64,000 nucleotides of DNA, from assembly GCA_963989245.1 (NCBI GenBank), contig OZ022358.1, positions 5,634,165-5,698,164 on the forward strand, in the 5' to 3' direction. Of this stretch, positions 54,601 to 64,000 are shown in pieces. A program made the position numbers and the translations under genes. Positions within the stretch are counted from its first letter, which is position 1, and each line of letters begins with the position of its first letter. The notes beneath the pieces are model-generated. The model saw only the letters and a list, made by a program, of their open reading frames with translations. It was not told where the DNA came from and ran no database searches. Source of the stretch: Nansenia antarctica. Lineage: Eukaryota > Chordata > Actinopteri > Argentiniformes > Microstomatidae.

Positions 54601-54999
54601 ACACATATGATCACAAGTAATAGACAAATTTGGACTCATAATGCAGCTTGTGGTTTTTAAATACTGTCTTCTCCCACCACGAAGTCCAGCGACACCAAGA
54701 GCTACATCTCTATAAGTGTAATATTAAGGCTACGTGGGCTAGCCAGCACCATAGAGATTTATATATACTACAACAAGAGTTATGGTTTCAAAAAGTTCTG
54801 GCTACAGAACCACACACTTCTTTCCATACTTTCTACTGTAGTATATCCAATATATCAGGGATAATTACCAGAATACAGACACATAAATAGTGAGTTACCT
54901 TTTCTCATCCATCAAATAACTCTAAGCAACAAGGGAACAGAATGAGTTAATGCTAGTTAATTTCCCACAGTTTCTTTCTCACAGAAGACTATGTTCTTC

Positions 55000-56520
55000 C
55001 ACCCCTGCTTATGGACTATCAATGACTCTCACTAAGACAGGGTCTCCCCCTCCCCAGTATATCTGGCGTGTGACTCATTCTAAAACGCATAAACAGAAGA
55101 TCGTTCGATTGTTACAATGTCTGGTCCGAGACTAAAGAAGCAGACGTGTGTTGAATTCCATACTCTTTGAAATATTTGGCCACGTTTTCATTACGTGACG
55201 ACGTGCGTGCTCAAGGACAAACGGCGTCTACCTCTAAACTCACTGTAATGTTGGCCAGGACTTGTTTTTAACAGGGCCTTTGACCTTGCCAAGAAGTATA
55301 ACGCAGATGTAGTGGAACAGCGAGCGCAGAGAGGCCAAATTGATCTGAACAGTTGAAACAGCATGGACGCAATATCTCACACAATATCCCCTTGAAAGTC
55401 ATCACTTTTCCCCTCTTTTGAAAGAAACGTCAGAAAGTATCTAAATCTTTCAAAGATTTTGAAAAGTCAGCAAGTACATTTCCCACTTCTCTTGAACCCC
55501 TCGTCACAAGGCCGTCATAACGTTGTCATGGAAAGAGTGAGTGAATAACAGGTGTTTTAGAACTGCATTTGATTGGATACGCTGCGTTGATTTGGCTTGG
55601 AGTCTGTTGCTCATGTTTTCTGTAAACTGGTCAACAACAAGGTGACCCTCACAGCATCAGACTGTGTGTTTCCTAGACAGGAACGAAAAGGAGGGTGGGA
55701 GTAGGATATTCCCAACTATCTGGATAAGTTGGATAGGTAGTATCCAACCAGCATGGTCTACCGTGCTTTTGTTTGGAGAACAACAGTGCTTGTTAAGTTT
55801 TGAATGTGTTTGGAGCACAGAGATGCTAATGTAAGCAGTCTTTATAAAGATACAGTCTATCGCTGTCCTGCCATGTCTAGAGAAACACTAGCTTGTTTAA
55901 ACTTAATTTGACAGATCAAGTGAAATAATACAAAGCACATGTTTTCGCATGTCAGGGTTTTACCCTGACAACCCACATATAAAATCTGATAGGTGATCAG
56001 GGTCATCGAAGGGACAGAAATGTGTTAGCGCTGATGAGAACCAGATGGATGTCTTGGAAATGTCTTGCAAGTTGAGTCAAAAAGAATTATTGTTTTGACA
56101 TTGAAGCGCCAATGTGAACAGCTGGATGACTACAGTGTAAAAAGTGTCATGTTTCCTGTGTGCATGTAATAAAAAACCTTTGACACTCATAAACACTTGT
56201 TTATTACCTGTCTTCTGCACATCTGTGGAACCAAACCTACACACACGACAGTGTTGCAGACATACCTGCTGTCGCTCTCTTCACTGTTATAGTGTGTGCC
56301 CATTCTCTCCCAGCCTACACAGCCAGCACTCTTACCATACCTTTTGACTCTTCCCTGCTTTTCTTCCCCGAGTCAAAATGTTACTAGGAAAAACCGAACT
56401 ATGGGACTCTAAGGGGCAGTTCCCGGACACAGATTAAGTCTAGTCCTGGACTAAATAACATGTTCAACAGAAAATCTCCATTGAAGGTGTATTTTTTAGA
56501 TGAGGACTAGGTTTAATCTA
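55000..56520. other. Right-arm segment without a left-arm partner; no gene seen
   Basis: About 1.5 kb replaces the 0.3 kb at 29,511-29,825 of the left arm. It has normal base composition, no ORF with family resemblance, and no clear transposon termini. It could be sequence lost from the left arm or a decayed insertion. Confidence 0.4.
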
Positions 56521-57772
56521 GGATTGGGAATAAATGAATGAACTCAATCCGAGTTGATAACCTTGCCAAATCTTGTCATACCTTGCCATAATCGCAAAGG
56601 CAAATCATATTCCAAAACACACACCAAATCCCTGCACATAGATGACCACATTATGTTAAAATGATATGAATAAAGATTTATTTTCTCATATGAACAGGGT
56701 GGGTTCATTTTTTCATTTTTATTTTACAATCTATGACAATCTCGCATTTTTTCTCTTTTTTTTCTAGCATTATTCCAAGAATGGACATGGGGGGGAAGGT
56801 TATTTTTTATTGCTGAATGTTAAATGAAATACACTTTCACTGACTGGAAAACAATTGTCTGCTGCTTTTTACCATGCACCCATCTAACCTTGACCACAAG
56901 GACATGCAGAGGGGAGGTGTTCAAACATTTCAAGCGAGGGGGGGGCAACAAAAACAGGAGTACCTGGCAGCACTTCTATTGGGTGAGGGGAGGGGCAAAG
57001 TGGGGGGAAATATCACATTAAAACTAACTAGAGAAGCACTGTCTTCTTTTGCATTTTCAAACATCCAAAATAAGACCCAGAGTGTGAGAAACCAAAAGGA
57101 GAGAAAACCTTTATGCAAGATGTGACAGAAAAAAACATTCTCTATGTGTCTGTCTACCTATGCCACTGTGCCTTCACCATACAGCAGTTAGGATTTATAT
57201 TTCAATAATTTCAATTATTTTTCATCCCAAAATCATCTGAAACATCTGTTCTCTTGGTACAGTAATGTATTGTTTTTTTTGTTATATTTAATAACGTATA
57301 CGACCAGTGATGCAAGATTATCAACTGTCCTTTCTGACTGAATTCCAAATGGATTGCCAAAAACCCTGCAGTTTTTGGCAATTTTCAAACATGTGTCTTT
57401 CCCTCAGTGGAGGCCAGATACATTTTGAGCAAATTGTTTTGTTGATTTGTCTAATTGAGAGATAACCAATGACTGACATACCTCATAACAAGCAACACAA
57501 TACTATCCTTGTCCACAAGACTGTGCAGTCCTCAACATTAGCCAAGGAGACCCATGGATGTTGTTAGTCATACCCTAACTGGAGACTTGCATGTTTGGTT
57601 AGTTGGTCTGGACCAGGTGACAGAAGAATCCATGAAACACAATCAAACAATGAACATGAATCTGTGAACAAGGAAAACTGATAATTTGAGCAATGGGGCT
57701 GCATAACTGCATGAAACATAATAATGAATATAAATATGTATTGATATCATGTTATTTCTTCTTCTACACTAT

Positions 57773-58610
57773 AGGCATTACATAGTTTTTTTCACACAAC
57801 ACACTACAGTCACCTCTTAGAAAAGGATGTCATCAAACAGAGCAAAATAGAAAGTTTGCATATTTTGGCATTTTATGACCCTCCAAAGTTTCACAGCTAT
57901 TTATTTTGTATTGTTTTAGTGTGTTTTCTGTTCCGTTACGGCTTTCCTTCTCTCTCTCTCTATGGGCGTGCTCAGAGGAACAGCAGCTTAGATGTGTCTG
58001 TCTATGTCCTTGGGTGGACCTTAGTCTTAGGTAGGTCTGATGGGTAGGGGGCAGAGGACAGAGCGGGGCAGAGGGGGGCAGAGGACAGAGAGGACAGAGG
58101 GGACAGAGAGGGCAGAGGGGGCAGGTGGAAGTCCTGAGACGCTGTGCGGCCCTTAACCCTGGCCACAGGAACACAGTGGACACATGAGGAGGATGAGGAG
58201 ACATAGGGGGGTCATGGGAGGAGTTGACAAATTGATGGGATGTGTCTGGTTTTTTGTCTTTTTGTAGTGAGCCACTATCAGTTATGGCAGGGATAGCTCC
58301 AGACCAACTGCTACACTGGCCAATGGCATTTCTCAATCAGAATCACAGACAGGCCAGGATAGTTGGAGGCTACCATAAGACAAACCTTACCCTGTTGGGG
58401 ACAGAAGGGTGGGGTGGGGCAGAGCTGGGCAGGGCAGCTGTAAACACACATCAAGCAACGACATACAGAACGTTCTACCAAACAGCAGCACAACCCTGGA
58501 ACCCACGCTGGGGCTCACTGCCCCGCACCAGCAGCTTTCCTCTACTGATGCACCTTGCTTTGGCGCCCAATACAGCAACAAGTTGGTTGGTACAACACCA
58601 TATTAGATCG

Positions 58611-58666
<56 letters not shown>

Positions 58667-58781
58667 AACGTGCACTCACACACAAACACACACACAAACG
58701 TGCACTCACACACACACACACACACACAGACATACACTCACACGCACACACACAGATACACAGACATACACACACACACAC

Positions 58782-58860
<79 letters not shown>

Positions 58861-59424
58861 GGATCTGCGTTGCATTTAATAGATTTCCTATCGGAGAGGC
58901 CAAAAATGATAAACCCTATAGGCGAATTATATTCATGTAAACATACACCTTATGTTGAAGTGGTTTATATTGCATGATGAGGAAGGGAAAGGGTACTGTT
59001 CCAATGGGGCTAGACTCCCAAAAGAACGCAACCTGGAAAGAAAAGGAAAAAAAAAGGCCAAAAGAGAAAACAAAAGAGGAAATGTGTATAAAAAATGAGG
59101 CGTCCATATAAGAAAGGCTACAAAAACCTCCACTGGCCCTCTGGCATCGGCATACAGCAAAAGGCACCACAATATTACTCTATTTTTTAAGTTGTGAAAA
59201 AATTGGCACGTCTTTTTATGCTGTAAATCAAAATGTACATATAAATAGAGTTTTCCCTATAAAAAAGTCTTTGCTGTTAACTAGTAGACAACTTTTTGCT
59301 AAAATGAAAATAAATATTTCATTTGTTTAGAATATCTGTTAGTTATATAAAATAAAAATATTTCTTATAGGTGCAGGTCTATAGTATATAGATTTTTCGT
59401 TGGTAGGTCGTTTTCTTCTTTCTT
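57773..59424. other. Flank of nrg2 with a long CA microsatellite
   Basis: A purine-rich tract with GGGGCAGAGGACAGAG repeats lies at about 58040-58120. A compound CA/CG-containing microsatellite covers 58612-58860; every ORF through it is an artefact. The last several hundred bases before 59425 probably contain the 3' UTR of the minus-strand nrg2 gene. No other gene is seen. Confidence 0.5.
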
Positions 59425-61983
59425 TTAATGGGGTGCATTGTCCGGTTTGGAGCGCGGGTGCGTCAGTCTGGTCTGTATGCTCCCGCGCCCACCGTGCCGC
59501 CCCGACGAGTGAGAAGTCCGACTGTCCGCCGGCCTGTAGATGGTGGACGGCTCGGCGTTCATATTCTGCATACTGAGGAAGGGCGTGTTCTCGCCCTCCT
59601 CCTCCGACTCGCTGTCCGTCAGGCAGCTGCGAGAGCCGTAGTCCCGTGACGCCTCGTAGCCCCGCGGCGCTACGTGGCCGTTCAGTCTGGACCTCCGCCA
59701 GCGCCGGCCCCCGCCGGACCCCCCGCCGGACCCGGACCCGGACCCGCTTCTCTTTGGTTGCTCCAGGGAGGAGAGGTACTCCTGCGTGGTCTCGTAGTCT
59801 TCCTCCTCCGCCAGCCGGTAGGGGCTGGAGGGCAGGCTGCCCGTGCTGTCGTTCAGGTAGGTGCGCCGCTGCTGCCGGTAGGCCTCCTGGCGCTGGGCGT
59901 CGTGTAGGGGCACCTGGTAGCGGCGCAGCAGGGGCTGGTCGTCCTCCGGTAGGGGGGGGTAGGGGGTGCGGGCGGCGGCGGGGGGGAGGGACATAGCGTG
60001 GCTGGCGTTGGGGGAGGTGATCTGGAAGGTAGGCACCTGCGGGGGCAGGGAGTAATGGAAGTCCACCGGCGAGAGGCGGGCCGGCGTCGTCAGGGCCGAC
60101 ACGTACCTGTGGTGAGAGTAAGGGGGTAGAGGGAGGGGGGGGGGAGTGGGTAGGGGAGGGGAGGGGAGAGGAGAGGAAGTAAGAGGAAGGAAGGGGAGGG
60201 GAGAGGAGAGGAGGAGAGGGGAGGGGAGAGAGAGGACCATGCCAAACAGCGGCGGCTAAGTTAGACATTCTGTCCTACAGTGATGTGGGACAGGGACCCA
60301 CTGTCCAATAACATCAACGACAGACTGTCACAGCTCTGTGAGGTCGGTCTGGTTAGTGTGTTTCCACTTTTGTGTTCTTTGTTAGGTTCATACATGAGCC
60401 AGTGTTGAATGTGTTTAGTATTGTGATGTTGGGTGGGTGAGGATTATACTGTATGTGTATTGTAAATATGTAAATATGTGTGTATTGGTAAATATTGGTA
60501 AATATGTGTGTGTGTTGATTGGTTGTCCTACTTGTGTTGCATAATGTGTTGACATGTCCCATCCAGTGGGTGTGCTCCTCCTCCCCTGTCCCCTCTGCCC
60601 TCATATGTTCTATGGCACGGGGGGAAAGCACAATGCACACCTTAGGAAAGAAGCATCTGAAAGATCCAATGGCAAATCAAAAAAATAGAGTAACGAACTA
60701 TTCCTTTTGAAACCTCGTCGAAAGGTTCGGCACGGCGATGCGGAACCTTTCACATATAAATGAGCTCCTTCTCACTCACATTAGGTCACTAACACAACGT
60801 CTCAAATCCAGCAACGTCGAATCGATAAATAGAAGTCGAATATTTGTCTACGTTTCTCAAAACCTTTGGAAAAAGATAAAGCCTCGTCCCTGCAATAACA
60901 TATGTTAAAGATATGAAGCCATCCGGCATCAGAGAGTTAAGTAGAGCTGCCGAGCCCAGGGCACGCCAGAGACCTTCCTCACCCCAGAGATCATCTGTTG
61001 TTCTGCTCTCGCTGACTTAATGAACCCCTCACGGTATAAATCCTCGTGTTTTGCTGGCATTGGGAGATAGGGGTTGTGCATAGGCTTAACGCAGCAGATT
61101 CCTGCCTTTCTAAATACAGCTGTCGGTATCATCTCTACTGCTCTAACCCCCCGGCGCTGACCCGCCTCAGCAGATGTTGTGTTTAATACGGAAAAAAGCA
61201 GAACCCGGCTCTTCACTTGTCCACCTCTTAACCGACCTCGTTCCTCCTTCAGAATCACAACAAGACATCAGAAAGTAACACTATTCAGGCCTCTGCTCTG
61301 CCTCGGCTGCTCTGCGGTACAGCTCGGTACCTCCTCACGTCTGTGCTCTGTTGGTATTTTGCCATTGAATCTTTCATAGTGCCCTCGCTGGCCTCCAGGG
61401 GCTGATAGAGAGCCAGCTGAGAAACGAGGCCGTCCTAATGTGGGCACTAGGAAATGCCCCCCGGTGCCACAGCCACCGCAAAGAGAGGGGCCGCGGTCGC
61501 ACCTGTCGCTGTGCGGAGAGTCCCCCAGCGAATCGAAGGAGTCGCCGTACTGCAGGCCGGCCCGGTGGGGCTCAGTAAAGCCACAGAGTGCGGCACGCCG
61601 GGCCCGCGCCTCCATGCACGCAGGACTGTTGCATTTACTGGTCCCCACGGAAGACGACATCATACCCGAGGGGGAGTCAGAGAGGACGCTGTCCGTCCGC
61701 TCCAGGCTCCACGTCCGCTCCTCGTGTCTGAGAATGAGAAGGTGGAATTACGTGGTCCTGTGTGCGGGTGTGTGTGTGTGTGCGTGTGTGTGCGTGTGTG
61801 TGTGTGTGTGTGTGTGCGTGTGTGTGCGTGCGCGTGTGTGTGAGTGTGTGTGTGTGTGTGTGTGTATGTGTGTGTGTATATACAGTATGCATGTCTGTGT
61901 ATGCACAATATAAACATACGTGTTACATAGTAAGTGTGAGAATAAGTCCATAAATCTAAACACATGGTCCACCATGTGTGTGT

Positions 61984-62039
<56 letters not shown>

Positions 62040-62105
62040 ATACAGTATTGCATGTCTTTCTGGGGGTGGCAGGAATCCGATAACGGGCTGATTGTTGGAA
62101 TCTCC

Positions 62106-62136
<31 letters not shown>

Positions 62137-63170
62137 AAAAACTAGGTTTAGAAGAAGGTGATAGAAGAAGGTTTTTCCTTCTATCAATGGCCCCAGGCCT
62201 GAGCTGGATTACTCTTCCTGCTACGACTACTAGTGGATTGATGATTCACTTGCTTAGTCAAATGTATCGATTGTAAGTCGCGGAAGTGGAATAAGGCGTC
62301 TGCTAAATGCCAAAAATGTAAATGTGTCGTGGGGTGAGTGAGGCGGATGTTGAGGGGTTTACTGGTACCTGTGGGTGGATGAATGGGCGTGGGTAGAGGA
62401 GTTGTGAGATCTGGAAGACGCATGGCTACCGGGAAAGGAAGCTTCTGTTCCATGCCGTATGACTCGTTCGGTTGCAGGGACGTTCTTTGAGATGTACTGC
62501 AACACAGAGAGCGGGTTGGAAAACGTTGTGAGAGAGGGAGAGGGGAGCGGTGAACAGGAGAGGGTGCATCCTCCCATCATATGAAACTCTGTTTATCTCT
62601 ATGGTGTGCAAGAAAGATAATGCAGGGGTGATGGGTAATATATATTGTGATGTGCACATTGCACATGTCTCCTGATATAGCTTATTTTTATACTCCTGCA
62701 CATAAGATGCTGTACATAAATTACCTCACTGTACTAGCTACCTAACTGTCCATATCTCAACTGTATATAGCCCATAACTGTCTATACCTCTATACTAAAC
62801 TGATGTTTACAATACTACCTCTGCACTTACTGTATATTGCATAGTTACCTATCGCTACCATTCTTGTTCTATTTGTATCATGTTCTTATATCACTATTTG
62901 CACTTTTGGTTGGATGCTAAACTGCATTTTGTTGTATAGTACTCATACTCTGCAATGACAATAGAGTTGAATCTAATCTAATCTAATCTAATACACTTCC
63001 ACTCATTGCATTTGTCAAAGATACCCCTATCTTTAGTCCTGCCAGTGTCATAGTTATGAGAGGGCAAAATAATGACTTGGACATTCATGAAGGAAATCTT
63101 CAAAGAATGTTGCTAAAGGTAGCCAAAGATCTAGTTATGTCCTGATTCGAATTTTTTGATAGTGATTGAC

Positions 63171-63206
<36 letters not shown>

Positions 63207-63444
63207 GTAAGAATAGCATTTTTCAACTAATGACAGTGAACATCTGTGACATCACATTCTGGCGATTACTTTGTCTCACATATATCAATAAAAAGCTCAA
63301 TACATCAGTGGGTGACTCACGTCTACCATGGGGATCTCCTCTGGGCCTGGTCCTGGGTGATTGGGTCCGTTCGCTAGGTTCCGGTTGGGATGATCTGCAC
63401 ACATGTTCTGCCGCAGGTGATTGTGCATTTTTTTCCTCTGTTTC
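59425..63444 (-). CDS. nrg2: Neuregulin 2, last four coding exons (partial; cytoplasmic domain)
   Basis: Neuregulins are membrane-anchored EGF-family ligands of ErbB3/ErbB4; this part is the intracellular tail. Minus-strand exons in transcript order: 63444-63321 (KQRKKMHNHLRQNM, just after the transmembrane segment), 62496-62369 (YISKNVPATERVIR), 61727-61503 (TWSLERTDSV, MSSSVGTSKCNSPAC, DSPHSDR) and 60106-59425 (YVSALTTPARLSPVDFHYSL to the stop). Phases fit throughout, with good GT-AG sites. Family hallmarks include VPTFQITSPNASHAMSLPPA, DYETTQEYL, RRWRRSRLNGHVA and ADSRTSH. These match neuregulin 2 better than neuregulin 1. A Ser/Gly run near 59725-59750 is unusual. EGF and transmembrane exons would lie right of the window. 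Which fish paralogue (a or b) is unknown. Confidence 0.9.
60113..60239. repeat. Long purine/pyrimidine-asymmetric tract before the nrg2 last exon
   Basis: About 125 nt of the plus strand are almost pure purine (AGGGGGTAGAGGGAGGGGG type). On the nrg2 strand this is an unusually long polypyrimidine tract directly upstream of the last acceptor CACCACAG. It has mirror-like GGGGAGGGGAGAGGAGAGGA segments. Confidence 0.7.
60240..61502. other. nrg2 intron (between its last two exons)
   Basis: Intron sequence on the nrg2 strand with no recognised element or exon. A reading frame that extends the 61503-61727 exon past its donor is intronic read-through. Confidence 0.5.
61762..62045. repeat. GT/AC microsatellites in an nrg2 intron
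   Basis: Two compound GT arrays (about 61764-61880 and 61976-62042) share the unit TGTGTGTGTATGTG and the sequence TATACAGTAT next to each, suggesting local duplication. A C20 homopolymer followed by A14 lies at about 62106-62141. Confidence 0.8.
62130..62325 (+). mobile_element. L2-type LINE 3' end in an nrg2 intron
   Basis: It matches the second half of the block at 1885-2228 from CTAGGTTTAGAAGAAGGTGA to TGCTAAATGCCAAAAATG. It ends about 45 bp short of the nrg2 exon at 62369. Confidence 0.6.
62640..62993 (+). mobile_element. LINE 3' UTR with (AATCT)n tail
   Basis: The sequence ACTCTGCAATGACAATAGAG followed by TTGAATCTAATCTAATCT is the typical 3' end of a fish non-LTR element with a short tandem tail. 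No coding part is left. Confidence 0.55.
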
Positions 63445-63811
63445 CTGTGGAGCAGATACCAGTCACTCATCATGTGGAGCAGATACCAGTCACTCATCAT
63501 GAGTAGCTGAGCTCATATAGAGCCATATACAGAAGGGCCATCATAACGTGCACAGTATGTCTGTATGGGTTCTTTGCTATCCCTGAGATAATTATTGGTA
63601 CTATCATTCGATAACGTCTAAAAAAAAACGGTATTTCTAATTCTTACAATAAGCAGGATGTACTGTAGACTTCTATGTTGAAATGGTGTAGTGACATGGT
63701 GCAAACTACCTGTCCCTCATATACTTTGTGTGCATAGAGCATAGTACTGTGGGTACTGGAGGACTGGCGGATGGGTCCATACTGTCCCAGGAGAACTTAT
63801 TTTATTTATTT
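63445..63811. other. nrg2 intron sequence, no exon seen
   Basis: Two direct copies of GGAGCAGATACCAGTCACTC lie at 63451-63494, next to the acceptor of the first visible nrg2 exon. No EGF-like or transmembrane exon is present up to the SINE at the right edge. Confidence 0.45.
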
Positions 63812-64000
63812 TTTAAAGTAATTTTTCTGGGGCAGTCCCACTCATATTTTTCATTTTTATTGACAGTTACAGTGAAGATTTAGACAGGAAGGATGGGTGA
63901 GAGAGAGAGGAGGGATGACATGCAGGATATGTCCCCGGCCGGAATCGAACCGGGGACCCTGCGGTTACATGGTCAGCGCTTAACCCGCTACGCCACCTAA
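63812..64000 (-). mobile_element. tRNA-derived SINE (family 2), truncated by the window end
   Basis: Reverse-oriented copy of 9178-9385. The B box complement GGAATCGAACCGGGGACC and the A-box region GGTCAGCGCTTAACCCGCTA are clear, and the last bases stop just short of the element's 5' end. Confidence 0.75.

Larger units (their letters stand above)
51170..57772. repeat. Right arm of the large inverted duplication
   Basis: Reverse-complementary partner of 28,493-40,150. It lacks the left arm's BEL element, SINE (37169-37422) and hAT-like element (38944-39904). It carries its own SINE (52,835-53,035), a LINE end (53,893-54,600) and an unmatched 1.5-kb stretch (about 55,000-56,520). Point differences are frequent, so the arms are not a fresh assembly artefact. 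Confidence 0.85.

Noticed and set aside
58242..58620. Possible coding exon on the plus strand before the CA array
   Set aside because: No splice-bounded structure, no family motif, and the frame depends on the microsatellite for its length.
58555..58977. His/Thr repeat ORFs on plus and Cys/Val repeat ORFs on minus
   Set aside because: Direct translation of the CA/GT microsatellite. The same applies to frames near 5120-5341 and 61660-62190.
61440..61913. Plus-strand ORFs over the nrg2 exon at 61503-61727
   Set aside because: Antisense shadows of the neuregulin exon that run into a GT microsatellite.

Overview
The window is nuclear DNA from a ray-finned (teleost) fish. The evidence is interrupted protein genes with GT-AG introns, fish-type tRNA-derived SINEs, L2-type LINE tails, Tc1/mariner and hAT relics, long CA/GT microsatellites and a tandem family of ependymin-like genes. 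I cannot name the species.

Layout from left to right. (1) 479-4363, plus: a complete ten-exon organic anion transporter gene of the SLC22A6/A8 type (569 codons plus stop). (2) 6463-7319, plus: a two-exon cox8a gene (68 aa). (3) 7.4-25.5 kb: repeats and a direct duplication carrying two six-exon ependymin-like genes, copy A (11901-18937) and copy B (22838-24316). Copy A is inflated by a hAT-like insertion (12921-14003) and a Ty3/Gypsy LTR retrotransposon (14302-18712), both in introns. Copy B keeps both empty sites. (4) 28.5-57.8 kb: a large imperfect inverted duplication. The left arm (about 28,493-40,150) holds most of the third ependymin-like gene, copy C (38064-41172). The right arm (about 51,170-57,772) holds a decayed minus-strand ependymin pseudogene. 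The spacer contains a Tc1-like relic, LINE fragments, a 101-bp-arm foldback hairpin and a 2.1-kb minisatellite of 32-bp units. (5) 59.4-63.4 kb, minus: the last four coding exons of a neuregulin 2 gene (nrg2); its EGF and transmembrane exons lie beyond the right edge.

The most unusual object is a 6.0-kb BEL/Pao LTR retrotransposon at 30116-36116. It has 1089-bp LTRs in which I found no difference, a CTTAA target duplication and a tRNA-Tyr-type primer site. Its single 1253-codon ORF starts as BEL Gag plus aspartic protease. Reverse transcriptase, RNase H and integrase are absent. In their place is an intronless piece of a host splicing-factor gene, PRPF40A-like (a WW domain and two FF domains), followed by a short relic resembling the BEL pol C-terminus. 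This looks like a recently mobile, non-autonomous element that captured a cellular gene. The right arm of the inverted duplication keeps the empty insertion site.

The host genes here (transporter, mitochondrial subunit, secreted glycoproteins, growth factor) form no operon or shared pathway. Structurally the window is a local duplication and inversion cluster centred on the ependymin-like genes, where paralogous copies serve as internal references for dating insertions. Exon boundaries were placed by splice consensus, reading phase and family knowledge, without alignment tools.
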